From positions 5,118,134-5,182,133 of the forward strand of contig VZSR01002145.1 in NCBI GenBank assembly GCA_013398615.1: a stretch of DNA of 64,000 bases, written 5' to 3'. Origin of the DNA: Brachypodius melanocephalos (taxonomy: Eukaryota > Chordata > Aves > Passeriformes > Pycnonotidae). The notes under the pieces were generated by a model. The model was not told the DNA's origin, did not search any database, and worked only from the letters and a program-made list of their open reading frames with translations. Positions 1 to 11,610 of the stretch are shown here, piece after piece (the stretch's first letter is position 1; each line of letters starts with the position of its first letter). Made by a program: the position numbers and the translations under genes.

Positions 1-4
1 TGGC

Positions 5-160
5 ACAGGTTGCCCAGAGAAGCTGTCGCTGCCCCATCCCTGCAAATGTTCCAGACCATTGGACAGGGCTTGGAGCAACCTGGGCTGGTGGGAGGTGTCC
101 CTGCCCATGGCAGGGGGTGGGATGGGATGAGCTCTAAGGTCCCCTCCAACCCAAACCCCT
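5..160 (+). repeat. CR1 LINE 3'-end fragment in a GUSB intron
   Basis: The block runs from TTGCCCAGAGAAGCTG through GGAGGTGTCCCTGCCCATGG to AAGGTCCCCTCCAACCCAAA. These are diagnostic landmarks of the 3' terminal region of avian CR1 elements. It is 5'-truncated, as is usual for CR1, and its sense strand matches the + strand. It continues to the left edge of the window. Confidence 0.85.
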
Positions 161-275
161 GTGACTGTGACAGTGGCTGTCGGGTTCCCCACCCCGGGCA
201 GCGCCGGTCACAGGCAGCTCCGGAGCTGGATCAAGAGGGAAGCTGTGTTCAATGGGGTGATTCCTCTTTCCCCAG

Positions 276-3200
276 ATCCGTGGCAAAGGCCTGGACTGGC
301 CCCTGATTGTGAAGGACTTCAACCTGCTGCGCTGGCTGGGGGCCAACTCCTTCCGCACCAGCCACTACCCGTACGCCGAGGAGATCATGGACCTGTGCGA
401 CGCCTACGGCATCGTGGTCATCGACGAGAGCCCGGGGGTGGGCATCAAACTGCCGTAAGAAGTGCCCAGCACGCCCTGCCCCTCCTCCTCTGCTCCTCTC
501 TGAGCTGCTTCCAAGTGTCCCAGTATCCTCTTGACACTTTTGTCCTCGGTGTCCCACCCGTTGTGCTGATAATGAGAGCACTTTGCTCTCTTTGGAAATC
601 TCTCCTTGCGCCACCGGTGCCTGATAATGTTGGGCAACCCGAGGGCATTTTGCCACATTTTGCCACACGGCTCCATTAACGAGCCCAAAGCACGGCCCTG
701 AACTGTGCAGCAAACTTTGGGGAAATAGGGCAGAAGCCATCCTGAGCCAGCATCAAGGCTGTGCTGTGCCTAGAGGCTGAGTTTTCCCAGGGAAAGGCAG
801 AGGGGATGGATTTTACACCCTCACCTCCTTGTGTCTTCCAGGGAGAGCTTTGGGAACAAGTCCCTGCAGCATCACCTGGCGGTGATGGAGGAGCTGGTGC
901 GCAGGGATAAGAACAGGCCCTCGGTGGTGATGTGGTCAGTGGCCAACGAGCCGGCATCAGAGCTGCCCCTGGCTGCTTACTACTTCAAGTAAGTGCCTCT
1001 GCTCCTCACCTCTGGGCAGATGATGCCTCTTCTTACTTGGGGATGGCACAGAGAGGTAGTAAAGTGAGGGCAAGCATTTTTTTTGGGAACACTGAAACTG
1101 AAATGGACCTGCTGCACTGTGTCCAGCTGATGCTCAGAACTGTCCCAACGTGTTGGTTCTGAACTGCCAAAATTCCACAAAACTACCAGGAGTCCACTTG
1201 GTTTGAGCAGCTCTTCTTGAGCAAAGGGTTAAGTAAAATCCTGGTGAGAATGGAATATTCCTTGTGAGCACTGGAAGATGAGTGCTGAATCCTTTGAGAG
1301 TTACAGCAAAGCTGTAAAATAACTGTCCTTTCATTCTGAACACAAGGCTCTCCAGTTAATGCTGCTTATTTGTTCTGTGTCACTGCTTTGAGTCCCTGCA
1401 GCCCTCTTGGTTTTATTTCTAAAGAGATTTAAGCTTTGGATAGCCCAGAGGCAGCTCTGTGATGGGCAGCAGACTGTCCCTGGGTGCTGTAGGTGCATTA
1501 AGAGAGAACTGTGAAGTTTCATACTTCAGGATGTTCCACCACCCTCCTGCAATGTCAGGGCAGCAGCAGAGCTTGACCATCCCATTCTGTCCCCTCTCCC
1601 TCACTCAGGGCTTCCTTAAAAGCATCCAGCCTCTGCCTGCTGTGGCACAGGGCCTCAAGAACACATCCCAGGAGTTGTTCACAAACTTCCCCTTGCCCTT
1701 TTTACAGTGTTGTCCTCAAACTCAACTGTCCCTTCAACTTCTGAGCTGCTGGCACCGCCCCGTGTGCGTGTGCTTGGTGTGCTTTCACTCTGCTCTTTTC
1801 CAGGTGGCGTAGCAACTACGTGGTGACAGAAATTCTCTTTTATTTCATGAAAGCGCTGCCTGCTGAATGAAAAGCAGCTCTGTCTGGGGGGTGGAAGGAC
1901 AGAGAGCCTGGGGAGAGAGGGCTGTGCTGCTCCATGCTGTTGTTGAACTCTTGCTTTACTGTTTGCAAACAGGACAGTGATAGCTCACACTAAAGCTCTC
2001 GACCCCTCCAGACCAGTCACCTTTGTGACAGATGCTAATTACGCTCTTGATCATGGTGTAAGTTTGCTTTATTTTCTAGCTTTTCCTTTTTTTCTTTTTT
2101 TTTTTTTTTTTTTTTTAAATTCATACATTAAATTTCCTCCTCTTGTCATTTGTTTTATAGTTCTTCCCCCCCGCCCTAAACTTACTGGAAGTATTTAGCA
2201 GGGAAAGACTAAAGAAGAATTACATTTTTGTTTCTAGTAGAAACTTGTAGTCTAGCTGAAAAAGAAAAAAAAGATCTTTAAGAGGGAATAATTCTTTGTT
2301 TGCAGGATTATGCCCCTGGATTCCATTAATATTGTCATGCTTTGCCATGCCATTGATTGTCTTTACTAATGCTCAGGATTTTCACTTGCAATTAAGCCAA
2401 AGCTTAAACCTCTTTCAAATCCTCACAACCCTTGTGGAAGTCTAAAGGAAGGAAGCTTTAATTCCTGCTTTAAACTGCTCTGGATCTTCTTTGGCAGATG
2501 TCTGTTTGTGTTGAATAATCTAAAAGCTCCTCCAGCTCAGTAATTAAAGCCCTAGAGCTGGATAAATAACCAAAAGGCACTTTCCTTGGATTTTTGGGCC
2601 TTTCAGAGCATAGATTTTTAACACTGTATTTGTTTCCAGGGTAGATCATTGTACAGTAATCACTTCTGGCAGGTGAGCTGGTGCTGCCACACATCCCTGC
2701 TCCAGGTTACACTCTGGAATTCTTTTAAAATGTCCTCTAATTAGCAGGAATGGCTGCAGCTCTGAGGGTTTTCCTCCCCACTCCAGAAAAAAAAAAACAA
2801 AAACAATTTCTGATGGCTTTAAATCTGAAGGAGCCCAACAGCAATCTTCTTTTGGATATCCCATTCCCACTCTGCCCAACTGGAGGAGCTCAGGCAAACA
2901 AACCCAAAGAACAGATCTCACACACTGATGTGATATTAGAACTTTTTCTTTTTTTATTACAAAACATGTTAAGAGAACATTGAACAAGTTACATACAACA
3001 TCACTTTATCTTGAGGGGGCTTTGTGCCCTTTTATCACACTGTCCATGTGGTAGAAATGGCAAATAACTTGCAGAATGCTTTAGTCTTAGTATTGCACCA
3101 TTGATGCACAAAATTTAGTTGCTAGTCAAAATATTTGACCACTCACTTGATAATCACATTCCAATACTCAAAAAGAAAAAGTACATCTAAATGTACCAGC

Positions 3201-5577
3201 AAGCCAGAGACATCTTGGAAACAAAGAAAAACAAAAAAACCTTCTAACAAACCTGAGAATGAAACATGTTGATCTTGTCTAACTCTTTGCTGTAATTTCC
3301 TAATCTTTAAGAAAAATGCCTGATTAATGCTGTTAGCTTATTAAAATTCTAATTTGTCCTGCCTTTTTTTTTTTCCTGGGGAAGATAATGATGTTTGGAG
3401 GGCCTGAGTGATGGGGGAAATAATTCATTATACATGTAATAAACCTGGATTCCATTAAATGAACCCAAAGGAAGATTTAGGTTTACAAGAGAAGGTTGAA
3501 ATCTATGCCAAAACACTCTCACCTTGGTTTTTGCAGGCTCCCTACGTGGATGTGATTTGTGTCAACAGCTACTTTTCCTGGTACCATGATCCAGGCCACC
3601 TGGAAGTGATCCCACTCCAGCTCACAGCCCAGTTTGAGAACTGGTACAAAACCTACCAGAAACCCATAATCCAGAGTGAATATGGAGCAGATGCAGTGCC
3701 TGGGCTGCACAGCGTGAGTGTTGTGGTGTTTGCCAGGTGGGAACAGCTCCTACAGGGCAGCACAGTGTAACTGGGAGAGGGTGGCAGCCCTGGGCCTGGC
3801 TTTGCAGGCTTTGATTGGGATCCTGCTCCTCCAAACCCAGTGAGCTTTGCCACTCTGCCTAAAGAGACAAAATCTGTCCTTGGCAGTGGTGCAAAATGCT
3901 CCAATGAATGCAAACCCTGGAGAATGGAGGTTGTGTGGTGCTTCCCATGCAGGGGGGGTGGCACTCCTGTCCATGTCATGCCAAAGGCCACCAGGGGAAT
4001 TCCCCCTGGGAATACCTGGAATTTTGTGTTTGCTAACGGTCACAACAGCCAAGTTAATGCAGCACAACTGGCAGAGCAGGCAGCCACAGGGTTTCTGTTC
4101 AGGAATAGTTCCTCAGTCAGTGGGAATGGCTTTGCTGGGATCATTTGTCCCCTGAGGCTGTTGTTGTGGCTGTAGGACCCCCCTGTGATGTTCAGTGAGG
4201 AGTACCAGCAGGCCATGCTCAGGGAGTACCACTCTGTCTTTGACAAGAAGAGGAAGGAGTATGTGATCGGGGAGCTCATCTGGAATTTTGCTGATTTCAT
4301 GACCAGTCAAGGTGAGCTTTTATTTCTTTTCTGAACACCTCTCCATCCTCCCTGGGAGGTCAGCAGTTGGTGCCACACAAGTACTGTGCTGCCCTCTGTT
4401 CACCAGGACAGAGCACAGCTGCTTTGGTCCCCAAATCCAGCATGACCAGAGCCAAGAGGGAAGGTCCTGCCTGTTAATTCATCCTTTCTCCTGCACAGGT
4501 GCTCCCAGGAATGTGAGGCCATGTACAGGGGAAGCTTGTGAGGGACCCAGATAGTTCCTGGTTTTTGGCCACCCTCAATTCAGAGCTTCAGGCAGCTGTG
4601 AGGGACACCTCTCTTGATTCAGGTGTCACCTACTGCTGCCCTGGGAACAGAGCACCTTAAATCATCACCATGAACTTGGCAGAGGTTTAGCAGTGGATGA
4701 GCAGATGCCACACTGGCACACAGCTGCCTCACCGTAACACTCCACCCATTATTAACAGACAAGTGCAGTCACAAAGGAAGGGAAATTCCTTCATTTACAG
4801 TGCAGTCCCACAGAAATGAAACAATCACAACCTAATAATGAACCTGCTCTGCTTCTGCCACCTGCAGTGGGTTGGGGTGGTGAGCAGTCAGTGAGAGGGA
4901 GGAACAGCACTAAAGTGCCCTGCACAGCACCAGCACAGGCATTAGAAGGCTCAGGGATGGCAGTGGCCAGAAAAGCTGCATCAAAAAGGACAGAGAAAAT
5001 GTAGACAAGGTCACACACAGCTGCAGGTCCAGTCTGTCTATGTGTTGCAATCTTTTTCTCTAATTTCCAATGAGAATTAAAACAGGCAGAAAGGATCCAG
5101 ACTACAGAGGACAGTAAATAATCATCACCATTTCCTCCATCCGATCTGAAGGTGGAGCCAATCTATTGTAGATCTAACACTGATCAATGGGCACACCCCA
5201 GTTCAGTGTCCCAGCTGTAAAATCAAGGAATTGCAGCTGGGTTGCTCTGTCACAGCCTTGGATCCTGCCAAGCTTCCCTGTTGTACCTGACTGTGCAGAA
5301 GAAAGTGCAGAGGCCTCTTCCACCTGGCCTGATCATCTAGTACCTATATTGTAACAGCTCACAGCATGGCCTGGAAGCGCTGGGCTTAAATATTTCTTTA
5401 TTTTCTAACTTCTCTGCAGGGACCACACGAGTTTTTGGGAACAAGAAAGGAATCTTCACCCGCCAGCGCCAGCCCAAAGCAGCTGCGTTTGTTCTTAGAG
5501 ACAGATACTGGAAGATTGCAAATGAATCAAGCTGCCTTCCTCCTGTAATAACATCACATTCCCTCTTCCTAAAATGA
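276..5577 (+). CDS. GUSB: Beta-glucuronidase, 3' part (last six coding exons; 5' part outside window)
   Basis: Lysosomal glycoside hydrolase (GH2 family) that removes beta-D-glucuronic acid from glycosaminoglycans. Coding exons by GT-AG signals and phase: 276-454, 842-988, 1973-2057, 3537-3713, 4176-4311, 5420-5577, giving 293 residues plus TGA. The human protein has about 651 residues, so roughly the C-terminal 45% (the TIM-barrel catalytic domain) is here. Seen: the acid/base glutamate in the motif WSVANEPAS (exon 842-988) and the nucleophile glutamate in IIQSEYGA (exon 3537-3713). Also present are SWYHD and the WNFADFM and GNKKGIFTRQRQPK motifs typical of the family. The C-terminus (SSCLPPVITSHSLFLK) differs from mammals but reads through cleanly. 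There are no internal stops or frameshifts. The 1973-2057 to 3537-3713 intron holds poly-T tracts and a UTR-like block at 2941-3260. The gene converges on VKORC1L1. Confidence 0.97.
2941..3260 (-). other. UTR-like block inside a GUSB intron (antisense 3' end or retrocopy?)
   Basis: Read on the minus strand, this AT-rich block ends in AATAAA followed at once by an A-rich stretch (plus-strand TTTTTCTTTTTTTATT near 2942-2957). That resembles an mRNA 3' end. No coding frame was recognised beside it. It could be an antisense transcript end, a processed retrocopy, or chance intronic sequence. This is a weak call. Confidence 0.2.
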
Positions 5578-5618
5578 GAACAAAGGGTTTAGTGGCTGGG
5601 GATTATGTTGAACTTGTC

Positions 5619-5624
5619 ATTAAA
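5619..5624 (+). terminator. GUSB: GUSB polyadenylation signal (ATTAAA)
   Basis: ATTAAA lies 42 bases after the GUSB stop codon, followed by GT-rich sequence (TTTTGTGCCTG). This would give a very short 3' UTR. It is the common variant hexamer, not AATAAA. Confidence 0.6.
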
Positions 5625-6180
5625 TTTCTGTTTAAAGAAGTTTTGTGCCTGAATCAAGTCTTGCAAGTCCAATGCGATTTCTAGTCCACCTGGAGTAGTT
5701 ACTGTGATGCAAAGCAGAGCAGAAACTTTTGTTTCCTCTGCTCAGCCATGTCTGGAGGCTTCCTGTTTCCAGGCAGGAAAACAAATGTTCACTTTCAAGG
5801 AGCTGAAGTTAAGAAATCCTGACTGAGGTATCTGTTTATGGCAAAACAAAATTACAAATATTACATGGTACAACTCAATAATGAACTTAAAATCTAAGTT
5901 ACTCTAAATGAACATCACATCCTTCTAAAGCAAATGAGGTTTTCCAGTTCAACTCCCCTAAGAGTTAACACTACTGAGATCACAGCAAGCTGCCCCCAGG
6001 ATTGCAGAGGAGCTCAGTTTGTGCAGCTGCTGGGGCCTGACAGGATGGATGTGTGAGAAATCCTGAGCATTCCCAGCAGTCAGGAAGGGTGTGATCCACC
6101 CAACACACTCCAGCAGAGAGTTTGGAATTCCTATTCCAGCAGCAAGGTGGAGTGTTAGAGAGGGAGGGACTACACCAATT

Positions 6181-9100
6181 CCACTTTAAATCTATTTATT
6201 TTACAGTACCAAAACTGCCACTCTTAGACACAAACTGTGTCTAACAATGCCACTTCCAGCATGGAAGGGCTTCCTTCATATTCAATGTCACCACAGGAAG
6301 AGCAGCCCAGAGAGAAATTGGGTTCCAAACCTTTCTGAGAGTGGCCTGAAGCCCTCTGGGGTATTTATTTATAAATAAATCCCTGTGCTGCTCTAGTGCT
6401 GTCCCTTTAGGGCTGCACACCAGCCTCAGACCAGGCTTTAGCACTCACAGAAAAACTCGGAATATTTAGTCTGCCAACTTCGCAGCAGCATCACAAGGAG
6501 CAGAAGGAACAAAACCAGAGGCTGCCCAGTGCATTTGGGAAGTTACAATTCTGGAGTTTGATTCCTGAAATTCAGAAGTTCTGGGTGAATCTGGTGCCAC
6601 AACTCCCTGTCCTACAGCTGTCTCTGCTGTCAGTGGCTCAGGGGAGTGACCAAATCTGATGATTTAAAGAAAATATTTGCTTTTCTGTTGTGTGGTGGCC
6701 AAATTCTGCTCCTTTCAGAGGTGGTACACGAGGAATCAACAGCACCTTCCACCCTGCCCCAGCAGAATAAGGACACAGATGTTCACTGCAGACTCCACAA
6801 CAATTTTTCTTGTGTTTTTAAGGGAAAAGAACACTACAGCATTCCTCACACCGTGCTAGGCCTAGATTTTCTCTAGAACTAAACCCCCAGAATATAAAAC
6901 TCTATGCACAATAAAAAGACAATTGTTCAAACACACCATGGTATGAGCAATTCTCATATTTAAGCCCACCCCAGCAGTGTTTGAAAGTCATTTCAACCTC
7001 TCCATCTCTAGCCATCATCCTTTAAAAACTCATTTTCTTCCCCAGTTTCAACAGACCTGACCAAACCACAGCTGAGGATTTGACATTGGTCACTCCTTAC
7101 AACACAGGGCTCAGCTCAGCCCCCCCAAAATCTGAGCACACATTGGAGGGTTAATTCCTGCTTGTTCTCAACAAACCCAACCCTGCCCAGCAGCTCCCTC
7201 CCCAAATCCAGGGACACATCCAGCAGTTTCCAGAGAGTTTGTGGTCTGTGGGATCAGCTTTGAGCAGCCCCGATAAAGCAGAAAGTGATAAAAATCACCA
7301 TGTTGGGTTGGTTTTCTGTGTGGTTTTTTTTTTTCAACTTAAAGAACTGTAAACAGTGAAAGCCTCAAGTCAACGCTGCTCAGCCTTTACATACAATGCT
7401 CAGCCAGACACAAAGCTGCAGGAATTCTACTGGGAAAACTGGGAGCTGAGGGGAAATCAAGTGCTTTAACCCTTCTACTGCTAAACACACACAAGGTTTA
7501 GGAAAAAAAAAAAAACGAAAAACCACACAACTTGGTACAATTTCTAGAAACAGAATTACAGTACTGACATTAAAAACAGTTTCTAAGGCTCAGACTGAGT
7601 CCAAAAAGGCCTCTGGTTGGGTTCATTCAAGCTCTTATGTTTGGACTGCATGATTGCAGCATAAGAATGATTGCAGCAAGACATCCACAGGTAATTTCTA
7701 CATTTATTTTTGTTGGGGTTTTTTTTTTTCTTTTTTTTTTTTTTTAATACCAAAAAAAGTTATGTGCAACAAATAGAATTCGTACATATTTACATGAGAT
7801 TTTTTTTTTATCTGTTAGCAAAATTGTATCCTAAACCTCCAAGAGAGAATCTCTCAGCCTGTATTGAGAAAAGGAACGTCTGCCCAATGATTCCATTTTA
7901 AATGGGTGCTGGATTTGGAGTTGAAAGCACTGGGAATAAATAGTTGATGGAACATACTATACAGAACAAACACTGAATATTTAGGCCATGCTTAATACAG
8001 ATTTATGGTAACAGAATACTTCATCTTTTCTGGATCAGTTTAACCAACATTGGCAGAACCAAAGCCATCCAACCTCTGATTCAGCCCACATAAATCAGGG
8101 GCAGAACTGCCTGAAGCACCTCAGCAACCTCCTGCAACAACTGAGACTCGACAGCAGCACAAAAATGCAAATTACAGCACTCAGAAACCTCCTCACCAGA
8201 GATTTGTTGTCACTTCACATCTCAAAGGTGCTCAGGAATGTTTCACTGGCCTCAGTGTCACAAATGTTTTAGAGGAAGAAACTTCCAAGAATATTCAGTT
8301 CCTCCATAAGACTCGAATGCTTTGTTGGCCTTAAAGAGTAGCAAGTACCTTACAGTAAGAGGATTTCAGGAATGTTTAATTCCTAAGCAGGTTTGGGATG
8401 AGGGTTTTTTTTGCCTTTCCAATCCGCTCCTAGCTGTGGAACTTCCAACTCAGAATATTCTGTGATGCCAAAGGAATTCTGGGATTCTGAGAGAGGCAAA
8501 TTGGGGCAGGAAGAGCCCAAATTCAGAATCTCTGTTCAGACACTGTGAATTTTATCCTGTCCATTCTCCTGAGTGTTGAAACCACAACAAGGATCTCTGT
8601 AAAATGCCAGCCCAAACATCATTTACCTGCTTTTACCCAGACTCCTGTACCCTGGAGAATTTTTAGGATTTGCCTTTGGATTTGTAAGGGTAAAACCAGT
8701 ACCATGCACACATTTGCCACCAGGTTTTGGCTGGGGCAGGCAGAGGGGCACAGCTGCACTCCTGATTTCCATCACAACCCATTTCACTGGAAGGAAGATG
8801 CTGTTTCCATCATTGGGAGCAGCAAGGAAAGAGTCAAAAGAACTGGAAGCAGAAAGATCCAAATTTCTCCTCCTAAGATTATTCTGCCCTTTATTCAGGC
8901 CAGCTGCATTTCTGAAGCATGAGAGAAATACAAGAAATGAGGGCCGTTTCTAGCAAATCACTTCCAGTAAAAAGTAACTGCAAGGGATGCACACAAGACA
9001 AGAGAGTTAACAATTAAGGATCAGATTTGCAAGGTCCTGCACAAAGTGTGACTGCAAATTCTCCCAGAGCCCAAACTCCAGCTCCATTTGCTCCCTATGT

Positions 9101-11610
9101 GCACACAAACAAGGACTGCAGACACCACTGCTGAAAATCTGGCCCTAAACATTTTTACTAAACAAACTGAATCAACAGACTATGCCCACACAAACAAGCA
9201 CAAGACACAGTGAAGTTAAGTCAATACCAACACTTTCAGCTGATGGGGTTTGTTTTTTCCTCTTTTTTTCCTCCCCAGGAACTGGACCAAGTACTCATGG
9301 ATTAGACTTGTCTCTATGGCTGCTTGCTCTGAGAGAGGAGCAACTTTCAGGCAGCAGGTGTTCACCTCTTCCTTGGGTGAAAAAAGAGATGCTTTTAGTG
9401 TAGATCACAGGAATGCATGGAAATCAAATCTATACAACACATTAAACACTGCTACTGCCTCAAGGCTTGGGAGAGAACAAAGCCAAAGCCTTGAGGGACC
9501 AATTCAACATCATTCATTCCCCTTAATATCAAAGTGGAAGGCATTTGAGAGACAGAACTAAACATCAAGACAAGCTTTAACTATACTCGAGTCAGTACAA
9601 AACTCATTTAATGAATTGTTGGCTAAAACTGTCAGACGAGGGACAAATCATTTTAGTGTTACATGCAACAGATGTTACTCACACCACAGAACTCTGTACA
9701 GAAAAGCAGTTTCCACCTCCACCCTTGGTGCAAACCAGAATGACTTCAGTAGTAATTTAAGTGTTAATTTTGTGAATCCAAGCTCCCAGCGTGTTTTGCT
9801 CTATGGAAACACTGCTCGTTTCACAGTCAAGTTTATCCTTAGTGTTTAAAATCCACTTACAATGGAAGTGTCTCTCTGACGTTCATGTTTGAGACTGAAA
9901 ATGCTAAAAGGAGTTAAATTAGTTCTTTAAATAAATGGGTATGCAGTTGGAATTCTTCGTATTTCGAACTGACAAGGGCAAAAAGCAGCACAGCATTAAT
10001 TACAGAAAGTAGCTGAACCCACACATTTTGGTGTCACACAGTCTGAAACACAAGTATTTCACTTTTCCAAATCACACCAACCTTTTAAATTAAACTGAAA
10101 ACAATACTGCTACCACTTCTCAGTCTAAAAACTAAAAACAGATCTCTTAATACTCTTCCATTCCCAGCAAGTTTGCTGGGAATTCTGTTTGTTCATTTTT
10201 AAAGCAAGGACACTTCTGCCTGCCAAGTTCAACACAAAGTATTTGGTTTAAGAGTTGAAGACAGAAGGCACTTTTAACATTCAGCCTTAGAATACTGAGT
10301 GCAGAAACAACGTGTACAATTTTGTTCCTTTGTTTAAATCTGCGGTTTAATATTTTTTCCCCAATTAGTTCTTAGAAAGAGCAATGATAGCACTATATCA
10401 CATTTCATTTTCAGGAGCACATTGACTTATTTATCCCATTAAACAAGCTGCCCTTCCAAGAGATCTTCTCTGTGTGTGTGAGGCCTAAAGTTCATTTCCC
10501 AATATAGCACAAACCAAAGATCCTGACCAAGATCAATTAAGGAACTGCTTTTTCAGTGCACTGCTTGGTTATCCTGCTCACTCAGTGGTTTCCACTGCAA
10601 ATTGCAATTCTATACTGCAGCATTCATAGAACATCAAACATTAGTAACACTGGCTGGCTGAGCACAGCTTCAAATGAAACAGCCCTGCTTGGAAATGGAG
10701 TCCTTTTCAAAGAACATTTCATCCAACCCCCAATCTGCAAATCAGCTTTTCATTGACCACATGAAGCTATTTTTGTTCTGTACAGAAATTAATGAGGTTG
10801 TTGTTCAATCAACATACTTCAGGTTTCAGCTTTAATTCCATTTTTGTTACTGGAGACAAAAAAAAAAAAAAAAGAAAAAGAAAAAAAAAAAAAGAAAAAG
10901 AAAAAAAAAAATGGAACCAACCCCAAGCATTATTCTTGTGAAAGCATAACAATGAAAGCAGCAACTCCACGTTCTTTAGAGGTCACTTCTTCCATCGTGT
11001 CAGTCGACCATGAGCTGAATCCTCTGACAGCTCCTAACCAAACCCATGGGACAGTGAGTTCTCCAGGGATGAAACCAAGAGCTCTAATTTTATTTACAGT
11101 ATAAGTCCTAGTCAAATCTAAGTTCATCAGCTAAAAAAAAAAAAATTAAAAAAAAAAAAAAGGAAAAAAAAATACACATACTGTAAACATGGCAACATTA
11201 AATATGGTGATGCTAGTCTAGAATATTTCATGTCATGATCACATCTTGTTATACCTGAATTTATATACAGGATATTTCATAGCAAGTGTTACCCACTTCA
11301 CAAGTGGAGGGGGAAGAGAGAGAGAATCTAGGTTTTGCTGTGGCTAAAACTCCTTCAAAGTAAAGTTAAAGCTTGTCTTTGATTGTTATAGAGCTTTCTT
11401 TCATAACCGCATTTAAACTGAAGATTAGCACAGAGAAATTATCTGGGGCCCCTTTGAAATTTATAATTCAAATTTTGTTATGATTCTCGGGGGGGGTGGG
11501 GCAGGGAAAGGGGGGAAAAAGTGTCTGATATGGAGAATAAAAAAATTACTGCAAAATAAACTTAATGGAAGTTGGGTCTTCAGACTGTCAGTCAAAAGTT
11601 CCACCAGGGG
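6181..11610 (-). other. VKORC1L1: Probable long 3' UTR of VKORC1L1
   Basis: About 5.4 kb with no recognisable coding exon lies directly downstream of the VKORC1L1 stop codon. On the minus strand a candidate AATAAA sits at 6195-6200. Other AATAAA-like hexamers (for example near 6363, 7702 and 8890) could give shorter forms. Homopolymer tracts occur at 7718-7745, 10858-10911 and 11134-11170. Mammalian VKORC1L1 is known to have a multi-kilobase 3' UTR, which supports the reading, but the 3' end is inferred. If correct, GUSB and VKORC1L1 3' ends are only about 0.5 kb apart; the stretch 5640-6180 between them shows nothing notable. Confidence 0.45.
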
